Of a stretch of DNA of 64,000 bases, positions 17,070 through 25,261 are shown piece after piece. Positions within the stretch are counted from its first letter, which is position 1; every line of letters starts with the position of its first letter. The stretch comes from Poriferisodalis sp965198245 (GTDB lineage: Bacteria > Actinomycetota > Acidimicrobiia > Acidimicrobiales > Poriferisodalaceae). The translations under genes were made by a program, and so were the position numbers. The notes under the pieces are model-generated. The model ran no database searches. It was not told the DNA's origin and saw only the letters and a program-made list of their open reading frames with translations. The stretch covers positions 1,984,001-2,048,000 of the forward strand of contig NZ_OZ240249.1 in NCBI RefSeq assembly GCF_965198245.1, written 5' to 3'.

Positions 17070-18438
17070 GGGAGCGTAGGTGCTCGTTGAGGGCTTCGGC
17101 GGGTGTGCGCCAACCGAGGGTCTTGCGTGGCCGGGTGTTGAGGGTGTGGGCGACGGCGTTGATCTCTTCGGCGACCCATCGGGATAGGTCGGTGCCTTTG
17201 GGGAAGTAGTGGCGCAGCAGGCCGTTGGTGCTCTCGTTGGTGCCTCGCTGCCAGGGGCTCTTCGGGTCGGCGAAGTAGACCGGGATGTTGGTCTCGACGG
17301 TGAATGCGGCGTGGGCGGAGAGTTCTTTGCCGCGGTCCCAGGTCACCGAGCGGCGGAGCTGTTCGGGCAGTGTGGTCATCGATGCTGCGAGAGCGTCTTT
17401 CATGGTGGTGGCGCCGTAGCCGGCCAGGGCGGGGCCGTTCTTGGTGCGGGGGATGACGCCGTAGCCGTGTTCGCGTGGCAGGTGGATCAGCAGGGTGAAC
17501 CTGGTGGTGCGCTCGACGAGGGTGCCGATCGCGGAGCGCTTCAGGCCGATGAGCAGGTCGCCTTCCCGGTGCCCGGGGACGGCGCGGTCGGCGGCCTCGG
17601 CGGGGCGTTGGCTGATCATCACCTCGGGTGTGACGTGAGCCCACGCCCTCTGGCGGGCCCGGGCTCGTGGGACCCGCAGGGCGCGTCCGCTGCGCAGGCA
17701 TGCGACCAGCTCGCGCTGCAGCGCCCCGCGGCCCTGCACATACAGGGCCTGATAGATCGCCTCGTGGCTGATCCGCATGGACTCATCATCGGGGAAATCG
17801 ACCCGCAGCCGGTTCGAGATCTGCTCGGGGCTCCACGCCTGCACCCAGCGGCGATCCCCACGGTGTGGCTTGTTGCGGCCCTGCCACGCCGGCCCTGGCG
17901 GACCGACAGCTCGGCCGTCTGGGACTCGAACAGCCCCCGAGAGCCGATCGGCCACGTAGCCGCGGAGCCGATCGTTCACAGCCAGCTTCGCCGGCTTCGG
18001 GCGGCGGGCGCGCCGCTCGGCGTGCCACTGCGCGGTCGTCGCCTTGTACTCCAGACGCCACGTTCTCGTCGACGCGTTGCGGCGAAGCTCCCGCGACACC
18101 GTCGACGGGCTCCGGCCCAGCCGACGGGCGATCTCGCGCACACCGAGGCCCTGAGCCCGCAACAGCGCGATCTCTTCGCGCTCGCCGAATGACAGACAAC
18201 GGCCCGACACTGACGGGCACAGACAAGGATTCACCCCTCCAGCGCGGCGGAACCACCGGAACCCAACCGGGGACGACACCCCAGCCTCCCCAGCTGCATC
18301 CTCAGTCTTCGCTCCCTCGGCGATCGCCGCCCAGAACCGGACCCGATCCTCTCGCCATGCCACCGTCGGCCGACCCGGCGACGGGATCTGCCCCCGATAC
18401 AGCTGGACCTCCCGCTGGCGCTCCCGAATCGTCGCCAT
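17038..18438 (-). CDS. IS30-family transposase
   Basis: 466 aa and apparently intact. It starts with ATG at 18438 (MATIRERQREVQ). The N-terminal part is LSFGEREEIALLRAQGLGVR followed by the HTH EIARRLGRSPSTVSRELRRN. The DDE core has GHREGDLLIG with its Asp, VTWDRGKELSAH with the second Asp, and WQRGTNESTNGLLRHYFP with the Glu, all typical of IS30. The gene ends inside the left terminal repeat. The DNA next to the start is the right terminal repeat, so the promoter is either in it or just inside. Confidence 0.92.
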   Translation of the reverse strand: MATIRERQREVQLYRGQIPSPGRPTVAWREDRVRFWAAIAEGAKTEDAAGEAGVSSPVGFRWFRRAGGVNPCLCPSVSGRCLSFGEREEIALLRAQGLGVREIARRLGRSPSTVSRELRRNASTRTWRLEYKATTAQWHAERRARRPKPAKLAVNDRLRGYVADRLSGAVRVPDGRAVGPPGPAWQGRNKPHRGDRRWVQAWSPEQISNRLRVDFPDDESMRISHEAIYQALYVQGRGALQRELVACLRSGRALRVPRARARQRAWAHVTPEVMISQRPAEAADRAVPGHREGDLLIGLKRSAIGTLVERTTRFTLLIHLPREHGYGVIPRTKNGPALAGYGATTMKDALAASMTTLPEQLRRSVTWDRGKELSAHAAFTVETNIPVYFADPKSPWQRGTNESTNGLLRHYFPKGTDLSRWVAEEINAVAHTLNTRPRKTLGWRTPAEALNEHLRSLQQPGVATTS

Positions 18439-18446
18439 CGCACATC

Positions 18447-18485
18447 TCCAACAACCCGGTGTTGCGACGACCAATTGAATCCGGC
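18447..18485 (-). repeat. IS30 right terminal inverted repeat
   Basis: Partner of the repeat at 17031-17069, read on the opposite strand. Confidence 0.88.
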
Positions 18486-18939
18486 CTGCGACCCCGCGTC
18501 GGAGTGGGCAATCAGCCCGACCAGGCGGCGGCCGCCGCGTGAGCGTCTGGCCATCTCGAGCGCGTCGAGGACCATCTCGGTGCGCATGTGGGCTGCGACC
18601 CGCCACCCCACGATGCGACGGCTGAACGCGTCGACGATGAAGCACACATAGGCCATGGCCGCCCGGGTCGGGACATAGGTCAGATCCGTCACCCACAACG
18701 CATCGGGGCGAACAGCAGTGAAGTCGCGGTTGACCAGGTCCGCGGCCCGAACAGCGTCCGGGTTCTGACGCGGAGTGAACATCTTGCGTCGCCGGCTGAC
18801 GCCGCGTATGCCCAGCCGGCGCATCAGCCGGGCGACCTGGTCCCGGCCGATCTCGTGACCGGCGCGCCGGGCGGCCTTCCACAGCTTGCGTGCCCCGTAG
18901 ACCTTGCGGTTCGCGACCCACAGCGCCAACAAACTGAGC
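18486..18939 (-). pseudogene. IS3-family OrfB fragment, cut at both ends
   Basis: The minus frame reads LWVANRKVYGARKLWKAARR, then EIGRDQVARLMRRLGIRGVS, DALWVTDLTYVPTRAAMAYV, FSRRIVGWRVAAHMRTEMVL and ends HSDAGSQ at the IS30 repeat. This is the middle of an IS3 OrfB (integrase core with two Asp residues). The start is removed by the ISL3 left end near 18940, the end by IS30. It differs from the IS3 gene at 16161, so two IS3 elements contributed to this patch. Confidence 0.87.
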
Positions 18940-20279
18940 CTTCGTCTTTTTTTGGGATTCGGGCTGCTGGGTTCGGCGGGGTTCATGTTAGGAGGAGTCC
19001 GCGGGCTTCGAAGTTGGCGTAGTTGGTGAAGCCGTGGGCTCGGCGACGAAGGACTTGGAGCAGGTTGTTGGTGCGGTCGATGCGGCCGTTGCTGGGCCGC
19101 CCGGCGTGGTGCCAGTCGAGTATCTGGTTGTGCCACGCCAAGAACGTGTCGACGATGCTGCTGAACTCGGGGATGTTGCCGGTGCGGTAGATGTCAGCGA
19201 ACCGGTCGAGCGCCTCGAGGGCGCCCTTGGGGTCGGTGGCGAGATAGAGGTTGTGCAGCTCGCCGAGCGCTTCCCAGGCTGGGTTGAGCCGCGGATGGGC
19301 GGCGAACAACGCGTCGAGGCGTGCCTGTTCGGCCGCTGCGAGCTTGTCGGGTCGGCGCATCAGCAAGAACCTGGACCTGAACACGTCGCGGTCGAACGCG
19401 GGCACTGAGCCCTCGGGGCGGCGCTGCACGTCGCGGCGCACCGCGGTGAGCCCCGCCGCGAACCAGCGGATCACATGGAAGCGGTCCAGCACATGGCGGG
19501 CGCGGCCGAGCCGCTTATCGATCGCGGCCTTGTACGCCTTGGAGCCGTCGGACACCACGACCTTCACGGCTTTGCACCATCGGGGCCCTTGCGCGGCCAG
19601 AAACCCCGACAGCGCCTGGGCATCGCGGTGGGGCACCATGGCGAGCACCTCGCCGGTGTCGCCGTTGACGATCACCGTCACGTAGCGGTGCCGCTTGCGG
19701 ATCGAGGTCTCATCGACCAAGAGCACCCGACATCGCCGACGGCGGCGGCGGTCGGCGACCAGGCCCGCCCATGCGACGACCAGCGCGTTGACCAGCCTCC
19801 AGCTCAGCCCGTGACGTCGGGCTGCGGCGTTGACCGTCATCGCCCGCGCATCGGCCACCAGCCGCCGCGCCAGACGCGCCGTAATCGATCCCTCGAACGC
19901 CCGATGGTCCTCGACGAAACGCCGGCCGCACGGCACCCACACCAGCCGCCGCCGATCCCACACCAGCGTCACCGGCCGCCCCGACACCTCCAAGTCGCGG
20001 ATCTTGTTGTCACGGCGGTCATGAACCTTCCCGCTCGGGACCCCGCAATCGGGGCATCCGGGGCGGCGCACCGTCGAGCACACCCGCACCACCAGCTCCT
20101 CCGGCGCGTCGACGACGACCCCCTCCACTTTGATGCGCGGCAGCCACAGCCGCACCGACATAACATCACTCGCCATCGAGGCCCTCCAGGGTTCGGCGTC
20201 TCCAAACACCGATCCCAGCAGGGCCTCGACCCCTACAAACGGACCCTCAACCCACCCTCATCCCAACAAAAGACGAAGG
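18940..20279 (-). mobile_element. ISL3-family insertion sequence
   Basis: Terminal inverted repeats of about 28 bp: left CCTTCGTCTTTTTTTGGGAT from 18940, and right, on the opposite strand, CCTTCGTCTTTTGTTGGGAT from 20279. They enclose a complete transposase gene. The left flank is an IS3 fragment and the right flank a DUF5343 gene; no 8-bp target duplication is obvious, so at least one side has been rearranged after insertion. Confidence 0.85.
18983..20176 (-). CDS. ISL3-family transposase
   Basis: 397 aa and intact. The N-terminal zinc-binding part has CPDCGVPSGKVHDRR and the HTH-like region TVNAAARRHGLSWRLVNAL. The DDE core is RVLLVDETSIRKRHRYVTVI, then VVVSDGSKAYKAA and RHVLDRFHVIRWF, ending with GRIDRTNNLLQVLRRRAHGF, which carries the Glu/Asn region typical of ISL3. 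The ATG at 20176 has GGAGGG about 8 nt upstream. Confidence 0.92.
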   Translation of the reverse strand: MASDVMSVRLWLPRIKVEGVVVDAPEELVVRVCSTVRRPGCPDCGVPSGKVHDRRDNKIRDLEVSGRPVTLVWDRRRLVWVPCGRRFVEDHRAFEGSITARLARRLVADARAMTVNAAARRHGLSWRLVNALVVAWAGLVADRRRRRRCRVLLVDETSIRKRHRYVTVIVNGDTGEVLAMVPHRDAQALSGFLAAQGPRWCKAVKVVVSDGSKAYKAAIDKRLGRARHVLDRFHVIRWFAAGLTAVRRDVQRRPEGSVPAFDRDVFRSRFLLMRRPDKLAAAEQARLDALFAAHPRLNPAWEALGELHNLYLATDPKGALEALDRFADIYRTGNIPEFSSIVDTFLAWHNQILDWHHAGRPSNGRIDRTNNLLQVLRRRAHGFTNYANFEARGLLLT

Positions 20280-20659
20280 GCCATCTTTCGTGCGACCGCG
20301 TCACCCTTGCCCGTCACTGTCTTGAAGATCTCCTGGGGCTCCGAGGTACTCTTCTCATGAGCCGCTTGGTCGGCGAGATAGAGATGGGACCAGCCGTCGC
20401 GTAGGGCGTCCGCCATGGTTCGCCCACCGCTGTGCTGGTTCTTGAACGCGTTATACCGTCCCGTCGGGGTTCCGTCCGATGTGAGCATCCCGAGCGCGCG
20501 AAGGACCTTGACGAATCCGCGGTCGTTCGAACTTCTGAACCCCAGAGTGGAGCTGAGGAATTCATGGGTGAAGCGCGGCGGCGTTCCAGCACCACGCATC
20601 TTCTGAATGATGTCGTCGACATTGCTGACCGACGCCATGTAGGGCATCTCATCTGCCAT
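20280..20659 (-). pseudogene. DUF5343 protein, 3' end cut by ISL3
   Basis: 126 codons remain, starting at ATG 20659 behind GGAGGAG. It reads MADEMPYMASVSNVDDIIQK, then APTPPRFTHEFL-like TPPRFTHEFLSSTLGFRSSN, DRGFVKVLRALGML, SDGTPTGRYNAFKN, the pattern of DUF5343 (a winged-helix-like domain of unknown role often carried by mobile elements). The coherent reading stops at VARKMA, where the ISL3 terminal repeat begins. A product ending within the IS is possible but the native C-terminus is lost. Confidence 0.8.
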
Positions 20660-21042
20660 CAGTTGCTCCTCCTAGGCGCCCACTGTATTCGGACCCTGTA
20701 ACAACAGAACTTGGATGGTCCCTGCTCGAAGGGGCCAATGGTTCTCAGCAGGCGAGGCCAGAGGGGCAGCGAGGGATCAGCTCGGTGACGTGGTTGCAGT
20801 TCTCGACGGTGCGATTGTTGGTGGAGTGGTTGCGGCGGTCAATGGCGAATCTGACGCGGATGTCCTAGGTGGGGGCGACGGTGCGAGCGCTCACAGACGG
20901 TGGCGAATTCAAGGTGGACGGAATAGCTGCGTCCCACCTTGGGGCCAAGTTCGGAGATGACGTGGTGGTCGTGGCCGGCGTGCAACCGGTTCATGGTGGC
21001 TTCGGTGCCTCAAGCGAGGCCGATGTCGTACCAGCTAGCCGG
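20660..21042. other. No gene seen
   Basis: 383 bp between the DUF5343 start and the integrase stop. Short frames on both strands lack start signals, have biased composition and no domain. It contains the promoter region for the DUF5343 remnant near 20665-20710. It may include decayed sequence from an earlier island. Confidence 0.45.
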
Positions 21043-22194
21043 TCATCGTGCGACGTAGTCGGCCCAGTCCTGCATGAGTTGTCGGCGCTGGTCGAATAGG
21101 TCGGAGCGGACGTAGGCAGCTTCGACACTGTTGCCTACGACGTGAGCGAGAGCTGCCTCACCGACCGCCCACGGAGTTGCGGTTTGCTCGATGCACCAGG
21201 TCTTGAATGCCGACCGGAAGCCGTGCACCGTCGTGTCCATTCCATGGGCGCTCAGCAGCTTGAGCAGTGCTTGCCAACTCAGTGGTACGCCCTGCCGGAG
21301 TGGACTCGGGAAAATGAGTCCGCTGCCTTCGTCCAGCGACTTGGCCTTTCCGAGCACATCGAGGGCTTGGCGGTTTAGGGGCACGCGGTGCTCACCGTTG
21401 GCCTTCATGCGTTCAGCGGGAATCGTCCACGTTGCGCTATCGACGTCGATTTCGGTCCATCGGGCGCCGCGGGCTTCACCGGATCGCACTGCGGTGAGTA
21501 CTAAGAAGCGCAGGCACAGTCGCGATGCCTCGCTCGCTTGGGTTTGCGTGATCTTGTCCAGTGCTGCGGGTACCTCGCAGTACGGGAGTGCTCGCTGATG
21601 GTTCTTGACTTTCGGCATCGACGGAAGGGCGCCGTCAATGGCCTCTCCGGCCGGATTGGTCTCCACCCATCCGTGTGCCATGCCGTACTGCATGACCTTG
21701 CGGATGCGCTGTCGCACGCGCCGCGCCGTCTCCGGCTTTGCGGTCCAGATCGGCGAGAGAACAGCGATGATGTCGCTGCGCTGGATGTGTTGCAGTGGAA
21801 CGTTGCCGATTCGGTCGAATGCGTAGCGCTCGAGACTGGCGAGCCATTCATTCGCGGCGTGCTTGTTGCGCCACCGAGGCAGGTTCATCTCGTGGACGAC
21901 CTTGGCAGCGGCCGCGAATGTTGGGGCATCGCCGGTGCGTTCGGAGCCTGTCGGATCGTTTCCTTCGATGGCGTCAGCACGCATCTCTGCCGCCCGCAGT
22001 CGGGCATCGGCGAGGCTTACCCTGGGGTAGCCGCCTATCCCGATGTCGCGCTGCTTGCCGTCGAGGGTCAAGCGCACCACCCATGATCGGGTGCCGCTGG
22101 GCTTGACGACGAGCGTGAGTCCGTCCCCGTCCGCGTGCTTGCCAGGCGGTGCGTGTTGGACTGTCTTGGCGGTGAGGCGCTTGGAGCGTCGCAC
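21043..22194 (-). CDS. int: Tyrosine site-specific integrase (P4 type)
   Basis: 383 aa. The N-terminal DUF4102/arm-binding domain (KHADGDGLTLVVKPSGTRSW, DIGIGGYPRVSLADARLRA) is followed by a SAM-like core-binding domain (HAANEWLASLERYAF) and the catalytic domain: Arg in TAVRSGEARGARW, HGFRSAFKTW with His and Arg, HVVGNSVEAAYVR with the His/Tyr pair. All catalytic residues are present. It starts with GTG at 22194 behind an AAAGGGA site formed by the repeated AGTTCCC motif. Its 5' end faces the right att repeat 190 bp away. It is the likely enzyme that inserted the island at tRNA-Leu. Confidence 0.93.
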   Translation of the reverse strand: MRRSKRLTAKTVQHAPPGKHADGDGLTLVVKPSGTRSWVVRLTLDGKQRDIGIGGYPRVSLADARLRAAEMRADAIEGNDPTGSERTGDAPTFAAAAKVVHEMNLPRWRNKHAANEWLASLERYAFDRIGNVPLQHIQRSDIIAVLSPIWTAKPETARRVRQRIRKVMQYGMAHGWVETNPAGEAIDGALPSMPKVKNHQRALPYCEVPAALDKITQTQASEASRLCLRFLVLTAVRSGEARGARWTEIDVDSATWTIPAERMKANGEHRVPLNRQALDVLGKAKSLDEGSGLIFPSPLRQGVPLSWQALLKLLSAHGMDTTVHGFRSAFKTWCIEQTATPWAVGEAALAHVVGNSVEAAYVRSDLFDQRRQLMQDWADYVAR

Positions 22195-22208
22195 GAGTTC
22201 CCTTTTTC

Positions 22209-22230
22209 AGTTCCCTTTTTCTAGGGAACT
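22209..22230. promoter_or_regulatory. Palindrome upstream of the integrase
   Basis: Perfect 8-bp arms AGTTCCCT and AGGGAACT separated by TTTTCT, with a third AGTTCCCT-like copy at 22196-22203 overlapping the integrase start. Related AGTTCCCT copies lie upstream of the decayed integrase at about 3616-3635. It is likely an operator or arm-type binding site controlling integrase expression or recombination. Confidence 0.5.
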
Positions 22231-22383
22231 GACGCTATGGCATGGGAACTGCCGAAGCAAGCAATTTGCCAGAAATGCTCTTTGACCTGCAGTTTTGGGA
22301 ACTTCTGAGAATTCCTGGCAAGTCTCTCGGGTGGAGCTAGGGGGAACTTCAGACTCAACCCCGCCTCTGACCTGCGGAAACAC

Positions 22384-22400
22384 AGTCCCCCCTCCGACAC
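22384..22400 (+). repeat. attR core
   Basis: AGTCCCCCCTCCGACAC, identical to 1412-1428 at the tRNA-Leu 3' end. Beyond it, chromosomal sequence resumes and the stop codon of the molybdenum hydroxylase large-subunit gene follows after 12 bp. Confidence 0.85.
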
Positions 22401-22412
22401 GAAGAAGCGTGG

Positions 22413-24776
22413 TCAGCCTCCGGACTCTCGAATGAGGCGTGACAGCAGCGCGGGTCGGAGCGGCTTGGTGTTGACGTTGACGTCGAGATCGAACAGAGCG
22501 TCGGCGACTGCGTTGACGAGCGCGGGTACCGCTCCGATTACACCGCCTTCCCCCACGCCCTTGAACCCGCCGACGGCATCGATCGAGGGAGACTCGATGT
22601 GGGCGATCTGGAAGCTGGGAACGTCCACCGAGCTGGGCAGGAGATAGTCGGCCAGCGTGGCCGTGCGGACCTGGCCGTCGGGGTCGTACACGAATTCCTC
22701 CATGAGCGCCTCGCCGATGCCTTGTGCCACACCGCCCATCACCTGACCGTCGACGATCATCGGGTTGATGACGCGACCGCAGTCGTGCACGACGGTGTAG
22801 CCCTCGATGTCGACGGTGCCGTCTCCGGCATCGACAGCCACCTGTGCAATGTGGGTGGCATTGGCCATGGTGACCAGGGGCGGGTCGTAGAAATCGGTCT
22901 CCTCGATGCCGAAGCTCTCGCCTACGGGCAGGTCGAATGTGTTCATCGCGTAAGCGGTCTCGGCGACTTCTTGGAACGAAAGGGCCCGGCTCGGGACGCC
23001 GGCGACGTGCAACTGGCCGTCGGTGACCACGATGTCTTCGGGCGTGGACTCGAGCATGGCCGCGGCGAGCCGCGCCAGCTTCAGCTTGGCCTTCTCCGAC
23101 GCCCGTATCAGCGCGCCGCCGCCCGTGACTGCGCTGCGGCTGGCGAAGGTGTTCGTGCCATAGGGCCCGGCGGCGGTGTCGCCCTCGACAACGGTCACAT
23201 CTTCCAATCGGGCCCCGAGCTCGTCGGCGACGACCTGCGCGAACGTCGTGAAGTGGCCTTGCCCCGAATGAGCGTGGCTCACGAAGGCCGTCACCTTGCC
23301 GGTGGGCTCCACCTTCACGGTCCCGCTGTCGAACCCGGGCAGACGGGTCAGCCCGCGGGCACGCCACCCTGGGGCGCCCGTCCCGCTCACCTCGGTGAAC
23401 GTGCAGATGCCGATGCCTCGGTACTTGCCGTCGACGAGTCGGCCCTTCCTCTGGCGGGCGCGGAACTCATCGTATTTCGCCATCTCCATCGCTTGGTTGA
23501 GCGACTCTATGAAACTGCCTGTGTCGTAGCGGACACCGACGACGTTGGTCCACGGAAGCTCTGAGGTCGGCACCATGTTGCGCAGCCGGACTTCCGCCGG
23601 ATCGAGCTCAAGCCGGCGGGCGATCCGGTCCATGATGCCCTCGATCGCCATGAAGCAGACCGGTTGGGCCACGCCCCGGTAGGCGAGAACAGGCGCGGTG
23701 TGGGTTGCGACGGCGGTGGCCGTGTAGGAGTACTCGGTGATGCGGTACGGCCCGACGATCATGCGGGCGCCGCCAGTGGTCTCCAGGGTGCAGCCGAAGG
23801 GCAGCGCTGAGTAGGCGCCGCCGTTGGTTCGAATCTCGGCCTTCAGCGCGAGGACGATGCCTTCGTCATCGATTGCGGCCTGCACCCGGTAGTGGTTGTC
23901 ACGGGCGTGCACATCGGTGAGCAGGGCTCCGTACCGGTCCTGAATCCACTTGGTGGGCCGGCGCAGACGCAGGGCGAGCGCGGCGCAGACGAACTCTTCG
24001 GGGTAGAGGGCCGCCTTGATGCCGAATCCGCCGCCGACGTCGGGGACCACGACCCGCAGGGTTGACTCTGAAACGTCGAGGAACTCGGCCAGGGCAGTCC
24101 GCAGCAGATGGTGTATCTGGGTCGAGGAGTAGAAGACAAGGTTGCCCGCCTGCTCGGGCACAGCAAGACACCCTCGGGGTTCAATCGGAACAGCGGTCAC
24201 ACGGTTCGAGTGGAAGTTTTCGGAGATGACATGGGCCGCCGCTTCGAAACCAGCGGCCACGCCATCGGTTGTGAATCGACCCTCGTAGTAGACGTTGCCC
24301 GGCACTGTTGGATTGACCTGCGGGGCGGCGGGATCGGTCGCTTCGCCGATCTCGGTGACCACAGGAAGCGGCTCGTAGTCGACTTGGACCAGCTCGATGC
24401 CGTCTTCGGCGATGTACTGGCTCTCGGCCACGACCACGGCCACCGCCTCGCCCGCAAACCGCACTTCGTCGACAGCCAGCACGTCGCGGGTGTTGAGGTG
24501 GTAGCCGGGCAGCTCGATCTGAGCAGCGATCGGCTTCACCATGGCTGCCAGATCGGGGCCGGTGAGGACGTCGACCACGCCATCGAGCGCAAGCGCCTCG
24601 CTCACGTCGATCGACAAGATCCGGGCGTGGGCGTAGGGGCTGAGCACGAAGGCAAGGTGCAGGGTGTTGAGCGGCGCGGGCAGATCGTCGACGAAGCGGC
24701 CCTGGCCTCGTAGGAGGTAGTCGTCCTCTCGACGCAAGACGCTTTGGCCAACAGCGCCTTGGGGGTCGCTGCTCAT
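22413..24776 (-). CDS. Molybdenum hydroxylase large subunit (xanthine dehydrogenase/CoxL family)
   Basis: 787 aa, full length for the family. It binds the Mo-cytosine-dinucleotide cofactor and hydroxylates a substrate ring carbon. It starts SVLRREDDYLLRGQGRFVDD and has the molybdopterin motifs VPDVGGGFGIKA, FVSHAHSGQGHFTTFAQ, and the catalytic Glu loop FKGVGEGGVIGAVPA near the C-terminus. The active-site loop reads AYRGVAQP, neither the AYRCSFR of true CO dehydrogenase nor the AYRGAGR of form II, so it is not a CO dehydrogenase and the substrate is open. ATG at 24776 overlaps the small-subunit stop (ATGA). Last gene of the operon, 12 bp before the island's att repeat. Confidence 0.88.
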   Translation of the reverse strand: MSSDPQGAVGQSVLRREDDYLLRGQGRFVDDLPAPLNTLHLAFVLSPYAHARILSIDVSEALALDGVVDVLTGPDLAAMVKPIAAQIELPGYHLNTRDVLAVDEVRFAGEAVAVVVAESQYIAEDGIELVQVDYEPLPVVTEIGEATDPAAPQVNPTVPGNVYYEGRFTTDGVAAGFEAAAHVISENFHSNRVTAVPIEPRGCLAVPEQAGNLVFYSSTQIHHLLRTALAEFLDVSESTLRVVVPDVGGGFGIKAALYPEEFVCAALALRLRRPTKWIQDRYGALLTDVHARDNHYRVQAAIDDEGIVLALKAEIRTNGGAYSALPFGCTLETTGGARMIVGPYRITEYSYTATAVATHTAPVLAYRGVAQPVCFMAIEGIMDRIARRLELDPAEVRLRNMVPTSELPWTNVVGVRYDTGSFIESLNQAMEMAKYDEFRARQRKGRLVDGKYRGIGICTFTEVSGTGAPGWRARGLTRLPGFDSGTVKVEPTGKVTAFVSHAHSGQGHFTTFAQVVADELGARLEDVTVVEGDTAAGPYGTNTFASRSAVTGGGALIRASEKAKLKLARLAAAMLESTPEDIVVTDGQLHVAGVPSRALSFQEVAETAYAMNTFDLPVGESFGIEETDFYDPPLVTMANATHIAQVAVDAGDGTVDIEGYTVVHDCGRVINPMIVDGQVMGGVAQGIGEALMEEFVYDPDGQVRTATLADYLLPSSVDVPSFQIAHIESPSIDAVGGFKGVGEGGVIGAVPALVNAVADALFDLDVNVNTKPLRPALLSRLIRESGG

Positions 24777-25261
24777 GCTCGATGCCCCCCTCGCAGCTCC
24801 ACCGCGGCCTCAGCTACCGCATCGACGATGTTGGCGTAGCCGGTGCAGCGACAGACGTTGTTCATCAGTGCCTCCCGGATGGTGGCCTCGTCGGGGTCGG
24901 CGTTGCTTTCCAGCAGCTCGACCGCCGTGAGGAGGAATCCCGGTGTGCAGAAACCGCACTGGAGGGCATGCTTCTGATGGAACATCTCTTGGATCGGATG
25001 GAGCTCATCGAGGCCTGCGAGGTCTTCCACGGTGCGGATGTCCGAACCGTCAACCGCCACAGCGAAGTGCAGGCAGCTGCGGGCGGTGCGGCCGTCGAGC
25101 AACACCGTGCACGCACCGCACACCCCTTGCTCACAGCCGATATGGGTGCCTGTCAGGCCGAGATCGTGTCGCAGGAAGTCGGCAAGCAGCCGCCGAGGCT
25201 CCACTCGGGATTGGTGGCTACGCCCGTTGACGGTGACCCTCACCTGGACTTCGTCTGTCAT
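24773..25261 (-). CDS. Molybdenum hydroxylase 2Fe-2S subunit
   Basis: 162 aa. The plant-type cluster motif GCEQGVCGACTVLLDG (about residues 43-58) and the second, xanthine-oxidase-type cluster motif CGFCTPGFL ... NNVCRCTGY are complete. It carries electrons from the Mo site to the FAD subunit. It overlaps the FAD-subunit stop and the large-subunit start by 4 bp each, giving the M-S-L order of such enzymes. Confidence 0.92.
   Translation of the reverse strand: MTDEVQVRVTVNGRSHQSRVEPRRLLADFLRHDLGLTGTHIGCEQGVCGACTVLLDGRTARSCLHFAVAVDGSDIRTVEDLAGLDELHPIQEMFHQKHALQCGFCTPGFLLTAVELLESNADPDEATIREALMNNVCRCTGYANIVDAVAEAAVELRGGHRA

Larger units (their letters stand above)
17031..18485 (-). mobile_element. 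IS30-family insertion sequence
   Basis: Inverted repeats of 39 bp, 17031-17069 and 18447-18485, differ at a single position. They enclose one transposase gene on the minus strand, whose stop codon lies inside the left repeat. The left flank is one IS3 gene and the right flank a different IS3 gene in the opposite orientation, both broken after the codon for Gln in HSD(Q/A)G(T/S)Q. So no target duplication is seen and the copy has been through recombination. Confidence 0.88.
1412..22400. mobile_element. Integrated genomic island at tRNA-Leu (about 21 kb)
   Basis: The island is bounded by the 17-bp direct repeat at the tRNA 3' end and at 22384-22400. The integrase at 21043-22194 lies 190 bp inside the right repeat. 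Cargo: DUF4242 protein, CDF-like transporter, TIR-sensor fusion, membrane protein, Gabija-like pair, exported esterase, and five insertion-sequence families in various states of decay. A second, decayed integrase at about 3.1-3.6 kb suggests that more than one related element has used this site. There are no conjugation genes, so it is either mobilised in trans or immobile. The right repeat ends only 12 bp from the stop codon of a chromosomal operon, so the empty site would have been tRNA-Leu followed directly by that operon. Confidence 0.8.

Noticed and set aside
22413..24776. Naming the operon as aerobic CO dehydrogenase (coxMSL)
   Set aside because: The active-site loop is AYRGVAQP, without the Cys of form I, and the neighbours are Rieske and NicX-like genes.
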